Below, piece by piece: positions 26,119 to 33,495 of a stretch of DNA of 34,030 bases; the first letter of the stretch is position 1, and each line of letters starts with the position of its first letter. Position numbers and translations under genes: made by a program. The notes beneath the pieces were generated by a model. That model did not search any database. It was not told the origin of the DNA and was given only the letters and a program-made list of their open reading frames with translations. Origin of the DNA: CAZWLD01 sp964634685 (GTDB lineage: Bacteria > Bacillota_I > Bacilli_A > Acholeplasmatales > JAEDCM01); assembly GCA_964634685.1 (NCBI GenBank), contig CAZWLD010000020.1, forward strand, positions 1 through 34,030, given 5' to 3'.

Positions 26119-26979
26119 CTATGCCAAAGCTTTAATAATAGCTTCTAAATTTTTCCTCATTAATGATAGATAATCCTCTTCACTCTTCTCATCCTCTAAG
26201 CCCTCTAAAGGATTTAAAACATCACATTCTAAACCGGTCTGGGAGGCAATGCTTTTGGCAATTGAATCGCTAACTAATTCTTCATAAAAAATGGTTTTAG
26301 CATTTAATCCTTTAATTTCATCAATTAATTTGGCGATTGCTTCCGCCGTTGGCTCATCCTCAGTAGAAAGACCATTAATCGCAATTTGTGTTAAGCCATA
26401 AGCTTTGCATAAATAACCAAAGGCTTGGTGAGATGTTATTAAATAAGGTGACGATAGATCAACTAATCTACTTTTATATTCATTATCTAATTGAAGGAAT
26501 AATTCCTCATTAATCTTATAATTATTTTCATAATAGCTTGCATTTGCAGAATCAATCTCCACAAGCTTATCCTTAATATTTCTCATCATTGTAATCGCAT
26601 TATTAACATCAAGCCAAACATGTGGATCACAGACATTATTCTCATATATCAATTCAATATTAGCCGTCGAAACAAAGGTTTTATTTTGAATGTCCTTAGG
26701 CAAATCATTCAAATAGCTCTCAAGTCCCAAGCCTGTCACAACAAACATATTACAATCAACGAGATTTCTAACATCCTTCGTACTTGGCTCATAATCATGA
26801 GGCTCTACTCCAGCCTTAACTAAATTACCTACTGTCATTTTATCGCCAGCAATTCGACTTGTAAAATCATAGATAGGAAAACACGATGTCATAATATCAA
26901 AATGCTTGAAGCTTGAATTACAAGAGGCCCCAACCAATATAAACAACCCTAAAATAAAAAATAAATATATCTTCTTCAT
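26119..26979 (-). CDS. znuA: Zinc-binding lipoprotein of the ABC transporter
   Basis: A 286-residue cluster A-I metal-binding lipoprotein that captures metal outside the cell. A signal peptide ends in the lipobox LVGASC with Cys20 as the lipid-attachment site. Metal ligands are His61 in EPHDYEPS, His120 in DPHVWLD and His184 in ITSHQAFGYL. A His, not Glu, at the third position is the pattern of zinc binders rather than PsaA/MntC-type manganese binders. The His-rich loop of many ZnuA proteins is absent (the stretch 107-119 is short and has no His run). ATG 26979 follows AAAGGAG by 8 bases. Divergent from zur, and probably repressed by it when zinc is plentiful. Confidence 0.92.
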   Translation of the reverse strand: MKKIYLFFILGLFILVGASCNSSFKHFDIMTSCFPIYDFTSRIAGDKMTVGNLVKAGVEPHDYEPSTKDVRNLVDCNMFVVTGLGLESYLNDLPKDIQNKTFVSTANIELIYENNVCDPHVWLDVNNAITMMRNIKDKLVEIDSANASYYENNYKINEELFLQLDNEYKSRLVDLSSPYLITSHQAFGYLCKAYGLTQIAINGLSTEDEPTAEAIAKLIDEIKGLNAKTIFYEELVSDSIAKSIASQTGLECDVLNPLEGLEDEKSEEDYLSLMRKNLEAIIKALA

Positions 26980-27007
26980 AAAAAAAGCTCCTTTATATGC
27001 TATAGAT

Positions 27008-27036
27008 ATTTTAGATTATAAAATATAAGAAGTCAA
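27008..27036 (-). promoter_or_regulatory. Promoter of the znuACB operon
   Basis: TTGACT (27036-27031) and TAAAAT (27013-27008) have a 17-base spacing, giving a transcript start near 27001 and a leader of about 22 bases that includes AAAGGAG. The palindrome at 27042-27062 starts only five bases upstream of the -35. Confidence 0.75.
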
Positions 27037-27041
27037 TATCT

Positions 27042-27062
27042 AAATGCAAATAATTTGCATTT
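27042..27062. promoter_or_regulatory. Probable Zur/Fur-family operator, perfect 21-bp palindrome
   Basis: AAATGCAAAT, one A, then ATTTGCATTT: ten bases on each side match perfectly. The 10-1-10 form and the AAAT ends resemble the Zur box of Bacillus subtilis (AAATCGTAAT-N-ATTACGATTT), with a different core. It sits between the divergent znuA and zur genes, next to the znuA -35 and touching the probable zur -35. Confidence 0.8.
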
Positions 27063-27089
27063 GCATTAAATAAGAAACTGTGCTATACT
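27061..27089 (+). promoter_or_regulatory. Probable promoter of zur
   Basis: TTGCAT (27061-27066), 17 bases, then TATACT (27084-27089) with a TG one base upstream (extended -10). The predicted start near 27096 falls in the ribosome binding site AAGGAG (27094-27099), so either the mRNA has almost no leader or the true start is slightly upstream. Confidence 0.5.
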
Positions 27090-27107
27090 TATCAAGGAGT
27101 GATACAA

Positions 27108-27503
27108 ATGGAGCTAAAAAATCTAGGTTTAAAAAACACCAAAACCCGCGAAAGAATATGGAATATCTTAGAAAAATCAACTGAGCCCTTGACGGCATTT
27201 GATATTTACAAAGAACTTAGCGATAGCGATGCTAATCTATCTACTATCTATCGTACGCTTACATCCTTTTCATCAAAAGGCCTTATCACAAGAGAAATCA
27301 AAAATGACGGAAAAACGGCCTTTTCCATCAAAAAAGAGGAGCATCAGCATATCTTAGTTTGCTCAATTTGTCATAAAAAAATCTTTTTAAAGGAATGTCC
27401 ATTTAAGACAGTAAAAGCCGATGTCTATAGTGAAACCGGCTTTTTAATCGAAGATCATAATATTGAATTATACGGAATTTGTTCTGATTGTCAACATCGA
27501 TAA
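27108..27503 (+). CDS. zur: Fur-family metalloregulator, probably Zur
   Basis: A 131-residue Fur-family repressor and the only convincing plus-strand gene. The winged-helix N-terminus has TKTRERIWNILE and the recognition helix LSTIYRTLTSF (44-54). The dimer domain has HQH (79-81) and two structural zinc pairs, CSIC (85-88) and CSDC (125-128). ATG 27108 is 8 bases after AAGGAG; the GTG at 27099 overlaps that site. Family members sense zinc, iron, manganese or peroxide; the divergent zinc transporter and the palindrome between them favour Zur. PerR is less likely because of this context. Confidence 0.85.
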   Translation: MELKNLGLKNTKTRERIWNILEKSTEPLTAFDIYKELSDSDANLSTIYRTLTSFSSKGLITREIKNDGKTAFSIKKEEHQHILVCSICHKKIFLKECPFKTVKADVYSETGFLIEDHNIELYGICSDCQHR

Positions 27504-27553
27504 TAGGAAATCATTTCACCTTTTTCTAACGGTTAAGACCATAAAAATGATTA

Positions 27554-30037
27554 TCAATCTTGCCAAATAACAATCTTTCCCTTTTCATCAAAATGCCAAT
27601 ATTTATTAATAGAATCTATTGGCTTTTCTTCTGAATAATATACAACTTTATCCGAAGGAATCTCCGAACAATCTTGAGAAATCGAAGCATATTGTTCAAT
27701 GGTACCTGTGTAATAAATATTATCCAAAATACCGCAGCTTCTAAATGAATATTTTTCAATACTTTTAACACTAGATGGAATAACAAAGGATAATAAACTT
27801 TCGTTAGAATAAAATGCATATTCACCGATGCTTGTAACTCCATCCGGGATTGTTACATTTCTTAAGCTTTTACATTCAAAGAATAAGGCATCACTAATAC
27901 TAGTTATCCCCTTAGGAATTAAAACACCTACTAAATTATAACATCTACCAAAGGCCTCAACATCAATTTTCTTTACTCCTTTAGAAATTTTCACACTAGA
28001 TAAACTACTACAGAAATAAAAAGCATAACCACCAATGCTTTTAACGCTCGATGGAATTTTAAGACTAATCAAGCCTGTGCAACCAGCAAAAGCGTAATTG
28101 CCAATACTATTAACGCCCGACGAGATAACAACACTAGTAATATTTTCGCATTCATAGAATGCTTTTTGATAAATACTATACTTTTTTCTATTAATATGCA
28201 CAGGTAATTTCAAGCATGCCTCTTCACCAATGTAATCCAGCAAGAAATATTCATCATTATAAAACATAAAGATATAATTATTGGTATTAATCAAAATGCT
28301 TTTTTCTTCTAAAGAACTATGAATTATCTTAGCATATAATCCAACAAATCCATTATCCACGGAACCTTTTTCAATATTCAAATTTGATAAATTATACACT
28401 TCTACCAATTTACAGCACTCGTAAAAAGCATTATAATCTATAGAGATTATGGAAGATGGAATGATAATACCTACTAATGAATCACAATGATGGAAAGCAT
28501 AAGAACCAATTTTTGTCACCCCTTCAGGAATGACAACATTAATAATACTATCATTACAATAAAATGCTTTATCATAGATTTCATAATTATGCCCATCAAT
28601 AAAAGAAGGTAATACCACATGAATATTATCACCCGAATAATCAATCAAATAATAGTTAGATTCTCCTAATGTATTCTTATTAATCATAAAAACATATCCA
28701 TCTTCAGTTTTTCTCAATATACTTTCATTCTCAATAGAGCTATGAATCTCTTTAGCATATACGCCAACATATCCATAATCCATTGAACCCTTTGTAATAC
28801 CCAATTTTGATAAATTGTATATTTCTACTAACTTTTTGCATCCGAAAAATGCAGATGAACCTATACAATTAACACTAGAAGGAATTGTTATATCAGTTAA
28901 GCTTCTACATTCTAAGAAAGCATCTTGTCCAATTGTCTTTACAGTATTAGGAATATTTACATTTCTCAAATTATGACACGATGAGAAGGTTCCATCCGCG
29001 ATGCTTGTAACAGAAGAAGGAATAATAATCTTTTTTAAACTACTACAATTAGAGAATGCATATTCCCCTATATTTTCTACTCCCTCTGAAATAATAACAT
29101 TTTTTAACATTATGCAATTTTTAAGTGCTTCAATTCCAATACTTTTAACAGTAGATGAAATAGAGACTTCTTTTAAATTAATACATTTTTCAAATGCACA
29201 ATTACCAATACTTGTTACTCCTTCTGGTATGATCACACTAACTAGGTTATTACGCCCAGAAAATGCACAAGGAGAGATAGCATACTCTTTACCGTTAATA
29301 TTTTCTGGTAAGATTAAAAAGCGCTCATTTCCGACATAATCTAATAATGTATATTCTCCATTATACGATTTAAAAACAAAATCATTTGCTTTTATAATTA
29401 TACTTTCATCTTCTAAAGAATTATGAATCACTTCGGCATAATAACCAATATATCCATTTTCCTCCGAACCTTTCATAATATTCAAATCTGATAAATTATA
29501 CACCTCTGACAATTTAATACATTCTTCAAACGCCCCTTCTATAATGCTTGTAACACTAGACGGAATAACTAAGCTCGCTAAATTGCTGCAGCAAGAAAAG
29601 GCCTCGTCATCAATACATAATACTCCTTCTTTTATTACAACAGTTCTTAAATTGCTACAATTAGAAAAAGCACTGGCTCCAATCTTAGTAACTGTAGATG
29701 GAATTTCGACGTTTACTAAATTAATACATTTATAAAAGGCCTTTTCTCCTATGCTTGTGACAGGAAGACCTTTATATTCAGATGGAATTACCAAACTTTC
29801 ACCCAAATAGTCAAATTGATATTCTTTATATCCAATCACTGAATATGACCTTTCTTCTTCACCAATAATCTTAAAAGACAAATTAGAAAACGGATCTTCT
29901 TCGGTTGGTGATAAGGTAGTATTTGTATCCGCTGTTTCGCTTGTTGATTCATCAGTATTTCCGCAAGCAAATAAACAACCTAATGCTAAAAATAAGCAAA
30001 TTGGAAATATAAAACCTATTGAAAATCTTCTAAACAT
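27554..30037 (-). CDS. BspA-type leucine-rich-repeat surface lipoprotein
   Basis: An 827-residue exported protein. The signal peptide ends in LFAC with Cys25 as the lipoprotein anchor, followed by a Thr/Ser/Asp/Glu-rich linker (26-50). The rest is LRR_5 repeats of about 23 residues with the pattern SxxxIGxxAFxxCxxLxxVxIPxxV. They come in four blocks, each opened by a strand segment like LLDYVG..LILP..INGK (near 74, 231, 465, 599). The first three blocks end in a non-repeat module of about 55 residues with YNLSxLxIxKGS and GYVGxYAKxIHSS (near 180, 408, 549). The tail (775-827) holds YYTGTIEQY and WHFDEKGKIVIWQD, typical of BspA-like ends. Proteins of this kind bind host or bacterial surfaces; the ligand here is unknown. 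Monocistronic and convergent with zur. Confidence 0.88.
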   Translation of the reverse strand: MFRRFSIGFIFPICLFLALGCLFACGNTDESTSETADTNTTLSPTEEDPFSNLSFKIIGEEERSYSVIGYKEYQFDYLGESLVIPSEYKGLPVTSIGEKAFYKCINLVNVEIPSTVTKIGASAFSNCSNLRTVVIKEGVLCIDDEAFSCCSNLASLVIPSSVTSIIEGAFEECIKLSEVYNLSDLNIMKGSEENGYIGYYAEVIHNSLEDESIIIKANDFVFKSYNGEYTLLDYVGNERFLILPENINGKEYAISPCAFSGRNNLVSVIIPEGVTSIGNCAFEKCINLKEVSISSTVKSIGIEALKNCIMLKNVIISEGVENIGEYAFSNCSSLKKIIIPSSVTSIADGTFSSCHNLRNVNIPNTVKTIGQDAFLECRSLTDITIPSSVNCIGSSAFFGCKKLVEIYNLSKLGITKGSMDYGYVGVYAKEIHSSIENESILRKTEDGYVFMINKNTLGESNYYLIDYSGDNIHVVLPSFIDGHNYEIYDKAFYCNDSIINVVIPEGVTKIGSYAFHHCDSLVGIIIPSSIISIDYNAFYECCKLVEVYNLSNLNIEKGSVDNGFVGLYAKIIHSSLEEKSILINTNNYIFMFYNDEYFLLDYIGEEACLKLPVHINRKKYSIYQKAFYECENITSVVISSGVNSIGNYAFAGCTGLISLKIPSSVKSIGGYAFYFCSSLSSVKISKGVKKIDVEAFGRCYNLVGVLIPKGITSISDALFFECKSLRNVTIPDGVTSIGEYAFYSNESLLSFVIPSSVKSIEKYSFRSCGILDNIYYTGTIEQYASISQDCSEIPSDKVVYYSEEKPIDSINKYWHFDEKGKIVIWQD

Positions 30038-30059
30038 ATAAATATGCCCCCTTAACTAA

Positions 30060-30065
30060 ATTATA
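30060..30065 (-). promoter_or_regulatory. Extended -10 promoter of the LRR lipoprotein gene
   Basis: TGATATAAT on the minus strand, with the -10 hexamer at 30065-30060, about 23 bases before the ATG and upstream of a GGGGG-type ribosome binding site. The -35 is poor. Confidence 0.55.
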
Positions 30066-30145
30066 TCACTTTCGAAAATTAAAAGATATAAATCATCTTA
30101 ACAAACACAAACTATTCGAAGCTAATTTACTATCTTGAAAACTTT

Positions 30146-30219
30146 ATTGATAAAATAATGCTACGCTTAATAGTTCTTTGTTAATTGGATAGACGCTAAA
30201 TAAGGTATAATCATTAAGG
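30146..30219 (-). pseudogene. 74-bp relic of a znuB-like permease gene
   Basis: Aligned by eye with 24806-24878 inside znuB: 67 of 74 columns are identical, with six substitutions and one inserted base. On the minus strand it reads LMIIPYLASIQLTKNY then stop, against LMIIPYSASIQLTKSY in ZnuB; the insertion breaks the frame. Weaker similarity continues for about ten bases at the low-coordinate end. It lies in the 281-bp gap 30038-30318 between the LRR and flavoprotein genes. The rest of the gap holds the LRR promoter, a 32-codon open stretch after the flavoprotein stop (30318-30223), and AT-rich sequence without clear features. Confidence 0.8.
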
Positions 30220-30318
30220 TCATAAAACTCTTAATACATATAAATTATCGAATGCTCGTTTAAGCTTATCATTAAGATAGGCCAACCAGCGTTCTTTTTT
30301 ATATATTGAAATTACCTT

Positions 30319-31950
30319 CTAGTTTAGTTTTAACTTTTCTCGCAAGGCTTTGACATATTCCTTAGTTTCCGAAGAAATACGAAAGGAGTCACAAATCTTT
30401 TGAATAGCCTTTCCTAAAATATTGTATTTTAGTTTTGATTCTTCTAAATATTTAACGACGGTACTAGTATTATATATTGCTAAATCACAGATTAGCCATG
30501 CCTCTGCCATTTGCACATAATATTCATCATCATCCTTCAATAAAGATAAAATCATCGATGTATTTTTACAATCCTTTTGAAAGCCCGCTAGAAATAAAAC
30601 GTAACCGCATCTTCTCACAAATGGCTTATCTGATTTAAGATAGGATTTGGCTTTATGATAAGCAAAATCAAAATCGATAGGACGATTTATAAACTGCAAT
30701 AATTGATCGACATGCCACCAATCTTGTAGTAAATCCTCATTTTCCTCAATAAATGAAAATTGCTCTTCACAATTATTTAATAATCCTAAGGAAACCTGAA
30801 AAAATGTTCGATGAATTAATTGAGTTGATAAAACGTGTTCCTTTAAGGAACTTACATCAACATTATTCTTAATAAGCATCTTATTATAAGAATCCAAATC
30901 CTTAGTCTTTAAATGCTCTATTTTTTCTAAATATGATATAACCTCTTGAAAAGAAATTGATTTTATTGTGAGCTTTTTCGGCAATGAATTGTCCTTTAAC
31001 AAAGCTCTGCCAACACCAATCAAATCAGCCTTATCTTCTTTTAATGCTAAATCAATCGACACTTTATTCGTAAATCCTCCTGTTAAAATGACCGGAATCC
31101 TAACATTATCCTTTATCGATTTACTTAAAGAAGAAAAATAGCCCTCCTCTTCACATAAAGGATTTTGGTATCCTAATAATCCCCCTGAAATATCTAATAA
31201 ATCTAGACCATTTTCCTCAAATAATAAAGAAGCCTTTATACTATCCTCAATGGTCGTGCCACCATCGATAAAATCACAAGCACCTAATCTTAAGGCAATA
31301 ATAAAATCCTCTCCTACTTCTTTTCTAATAGCCTTAATGATTTTTAGATGAAGAGCAATTCTTGATAGAAGCCTCGAACCACTATATTCATCATCCCTTC
31401 GATTCGTAATCGGTGAATAAAATTGATTTAATAAATAGCCATGCGCACTATGAATCTCAACTCCATCAAAACCAGCTAGCTTAGCTCTTTTTGAAGCTAA
31501 GAGAAAATCATTAATGACATTATTAATATCCTCGATACACAATTTACACGGAATAGCTTCTCTATCCTTAGAAATGACATTTTTTACTTCCGAAGGACCA
31601 ACCACCTTCATTCCCGTAATAAAGCTGGCTGTTTTGGAGCCTGCATGAGATATTTGCGCTAGCACCTTTGAATTATTTTTATGAATGACCTTGACAAGCT
31701 TCGATAAACCTGCAATATCGCTATCCTGTGAGATTGATATCTGATTAAAATTAGCCATACCTTGTTTATTAACATACATATGCTCAACAATTACTAATCC
31801 TAAATATCCGCCTTTTGTTTTTTCATCATAGTAATCTAAAATCTCCTTCGTAATTTTTCCATTCTTCGCTTTACCAGTAGCCATCGGAGGCATAACTAAT
31901 CGATTATGGATTACAACTCCATTAATAATAATTTGATCATTAATATCCAT
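30319..31950 (-). CDS. Old yellow enzyme-family flavin oxidoreductase fused to an AlkD-like DNA alkylation repair domain
   Basis: A 543-residue two-domain protein. Residues 1 to about 330 form an OYE TIM barrel: RLVMPPMAT near the N-terminus, QISHAGSKT, the active-site pair His167 and His170 in HSAHGYLLNQFYSP, TNRRDDEYSGS, and the FMN-phosphate segment LTGGF/IGVGRALLKD. Such enzymes reduce activated C=C bonds with NAD(P)H. No 4Fe-4S cysteines or second dinucleotide domain follow. Instead, residues about 340-543 resemble the HEAT-like AlkD family: DWWHVDQ (Trp411 and Asp415 in WxxxD spacing), KPFVRRCGYVLFL, YYVQMAEAWLICDLA (Trp485) and NILGKAIQKICDSFRIS. That family excises alkylated bases. 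ATG 31950 has AAGGAG upstream; the frame to 31983 would overlap the acetyltransferase gene. The gene begins 10 bases after that gene. Confidence 0.85.
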   Translation of the reverse strand: MDINDQIIINGVVIHNRLVMPPMATGKAKNGKITKEILDYYDEKTKGGYLGLVIVEHMYVNKQGMANFNQISISQDSDIAGLSKLVKVIHKNNSKVLAQISHAGSKTASFITGMKVVGPSEVKNVISKDREAIPCKLCIEDINNVINDFLLASKRAKLAGFDGVEIHSAHGYLLNQFYSPITNRRDDEYSGSRLLSRIALHLKIIKAIRKEVGEDFIIALRLGACDFIDGGTTIEDSIKASLLFEENGLDLLDISGGLLGYQNPLCEEEGYFSSLSKSIKDNVRIPVILTGGFTNKVSIDLALKEDKADLIGVGRALLKDNSLPKKLTIKSISFQEVISYLEKIEHLKTKDLDSYNKMLIKNNVDVSSLKEHVLSTQLIHRTFFQVSLGLLNNCEEQFSFIEENEDLLQDWWHVDQLLQFINRPIDFDFAYHKAKSYLKSDKPFVRRCGYVLFLAGFQKDCKNTSMILSLLKDDDEYYVQMAEAWLICDLAIYNTSTVVKYLEESKLKYNILGKAIQKICDSFRISSETKEYVKALREKLKLN

Positions 31951-31960
31951 ATATATCTCC

Positions 31961-33007
31961 TTAGATTTTTTTACCCATTTCAATTCGCACTACTTTTTTA
32001 TTTGGATCATCATTAGAATAGGAATATAGATCAAACCCAATCATTTCAAAGCCATTTTTTTGATAAAAGGCAATGGCATTTTCATTACACGACTGTGTTT
32101 CTAAAACGATCATTCGAGCGTTTATTTCCTTAGCTATAGCTTCCATTTTTAAAATCAAGCTATGACCAATATTTAGATTTCGATATTGCTTATTAAAAAC
32201 GCAAATATTACTAATACGGAAACGATTATTCCATTTTTCATGAAATCCTTCAATATATCCTACTAGCGAATTATTGATAAAAGCCCCATATGCAATTGGA
32301 TTCTCCAACCACGGTGCGAACATCGTGTCATCAAAGCCACGCTTTTCAACACAAGCAAATTTTTGATAAGAAACCGCAAAACCAAAATCTTTTTTTTCAA
32401 TTTCATAATAGCCTGTTGTATCATATTCAACATGGATTTTTTGTCCCTGATAATCGAGCACATTCAATTTTTTTATCACAACTGAATCAAGATTAATCCA
32501 ATAGCGTTGTTCAATTTTTCCATCACATTCAATTTCATTTTCCAAAATACCGCCATTATTAACAATGCTTTTTCTTGAGCCAATATTATCCTTATCACAC
32601 ACCATTAAAACCTTGGGTATTCCTAACCTCCTACATTCAGCTAGGGCAAGCCCAATCATTTTCGTTGCGATACCCTTTCTTCGCATTGACGGTCTAACAC
32701 CATCACCAATATGTCCGCCATTTTTAAGAAGAGATGCATTCAAATAATGACGAATATTGACAGCCCCAACCATTTTATTACTATCACTATCAAAACAAAA
32801 AAATGTTGAATCTGGGACATATCCCTTCGTATTATCTATAATATCCAAGCGCTCTAGATAATTATCAAAATCATGATAATCATTTTTAAAGATTGCCCAC
32901 GGAGAATGATTAGTATCGTGAGTATTATTAAATAAAATCCATTCCTCAAGCATCTCTACTATTTGCGATTGATATTCCTTTGATGCCTTAACTAATTGTA
33001 AATTCAT
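31961..33007 (-). CDS. Tandem GNAT acetyltransferase, C-terminal half streptothricin-acetyltransferase-like
   Basis: A 348-residue protein with two GNAT domains. The first (1 to about 170) has FFCFDSDSNKMVGAVNIRH and the acetyl-CoA loop VRPSMRRKGIATKM (104-117), then DKDNIGSRKSIVNNGG. The second (about 175-348) has YGAFINNSLVGYIEG, RISNICVFNKQYRNLNIG, and ETQSCNENAIAFYQKNGFE followed by LYSYSNDDP; that end is characteristic of streptothricin acetyltransferase (SatA-like) proteins. The second half's CoA loop (YRNLNIG) is less canonical than the first. Substrates are unknown; nucleoside-antibiotic acetylation is a guess by similarity. ATG 33007 has AGGAGG upstream, and the gene sits 9 bases after the Nudix gene. 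Confidence 0.85.
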   Translation of the reverse strand: MNLQLVKASKEYQSQIVEMLEEWILFNNTHDTNHSPWAIFKNDYHDFDNYLERLDIIDNTKGYVPDSTFFCFDSDSNKMVGAVNIRHYLNASLLKNGGHIGDGVRPSMRRKGIATKMIGLALAECRRLGIPKVLMVCDKDNIGSRKSIVNNGGILENEIECDGKIEQRYWINLDSVVIKKLNVLDYQGQKIHVEYDTTGYYEIEKKDFGFAVSYQKFACVEKRGFDDTMFAPWLENPIAYGAFINNSLVGYIEGFHEKWNNRFRISNICVFNKQYRNLNIGHSLILKMEAIAKEINARMIVLETQSCNENAIAFYQKNGFEMIGFDLYSYSNDDPNKKVVRIEMGKKI

Positions 33008-33016
33008 AATAACCTC

Positions 33017-33433
33017 CTATAGAATTCCTCTTCTTTTTAATTCTTCATAAATAATTGGTTGAATTAAAGGATAAGTCCAACGTTCGGGAAGGTTATCCAA
33101 TAAAACCGTCTTTTCAATTTCAAAATGTAATTCATGATCAAAATCATAAATATCCGCTAAATAAAGCATACCAAAGCTTTCTTCGCCATTTTCAAACAAA
33201 CAGGAATACACAAATAAAGGTGTAAGCTGATAAGACAAAGCTCCAGTTTCCTCATATAATTCTCGTCTTGCCGTATCGACCAATTCTTCCCCCTCTTCGC
33301 GATGCCCACCTGGAATTTCTAAGGTATCACGCTTTTTATGCTTACAAAATACATTTTTCCCTTGATATCGAGAGATAATCACTGCATATTTTATTAATTC
33401 ATCCGATATATAATCATAAAAATTAATCTGCAT
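33017..33433 (-). CDS. Nudix hydrolase
   Basis: A 138-residue hydrolase of nucleoside diphosphates linked to another group. The Nudix box is perfect: Gly43, Glu49, then RELYEETGA (57-65), fitting Gx5Ex7REUxEExGU, with Glu61 and Glu62 as metal ligands. The substrate cannot be told; the flanking acetyltransferase and repair-domain genes make a nucleotide-pool cleaning role possible. Start ATG 33433 has GGAAG 8 bases upstream; a TTG at 33448 is in frame but lies before the ribosome binding site. First gene of the three-gene operon that ends with the flavoprotein fusion. Confidence 0.9.
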   Translation of the reverse strand: MQINFYDYISDELIKYAVIISRYQGKNVFCKHKKRDTLEIPGGHREEGEELVDTARRELYEETGALSYQLTPLFVYSCLFENGEESFGMLYLADIYDFDHELHFEIEKTVLLDNLPERWTYPLIQPIIYEELKRRGIL

Positions 33434-33452
33434 ACATATCACTTCCAATACT

Positions 33453-33482
33453 ATTGTACCATATTTTAAAAAAAGAAGACAA
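33453..33482 (-). promoter_or_regulatory. Possible promoter of the Nudix-GNAT-flavoprotein operon
   Basis: TGGTACAAT (extended -10, hexamer 33458-33453) with TTGTCT (33482-33477) 18 bases upstream, the latter inside the terminator hairpin of the preceding gene. The leader would be about 14 bases. Confidence 0.5.
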
Positions 33483-33495
33483 ACTGTCTTCTTTT
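33468..33495 (-). terminator. Rho-independent terminator after the GyrI-like gene
   Basis: AAAAGAAGACA, loop GTT, TGTCTTCTTTT and further T residues: an 11-bp stem, AT-rich but perfect. It overlaps the TAA stop of the GyrI-like gene (33496-33494). Confidence 0.8.

Noticed and set aside
26119..26979. Manganese (MntC/PsaA-type) rather than zinc specificity for the ABC transporter
   Set aside because: The third ligand is His184 instead of Glu, and the divergent regulator and operator look Zur-like; it still cannot be fully excluded without metal data.
27509..27552. Inverted repeat AATCATTT/AAATGATT between the convergent zur and LRR genes as a bidirectional terminator
   Set aside because: The loop is 28 bases, the stem has only AT-rich pairs apart from one C-G, and no proper T-run follows on either side.
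29001..29735. Open frames on the plus strand opposite the LRR gene (29001-29339 and 29544-29735)
   Set aside because: They are antisense shadows of the repeats, with periodic sequence and no ribosome binding site; the minus-strand protein has a clear signal peptide and LRR pattern.
27554..30037. Short regular repeats that might suggest a CRISPR array or tandem satellite
   Set aside because: The repeats translate into degenerate 23-residue leucine-rich repeats in one intact frame, and the DNA copies are not identical.
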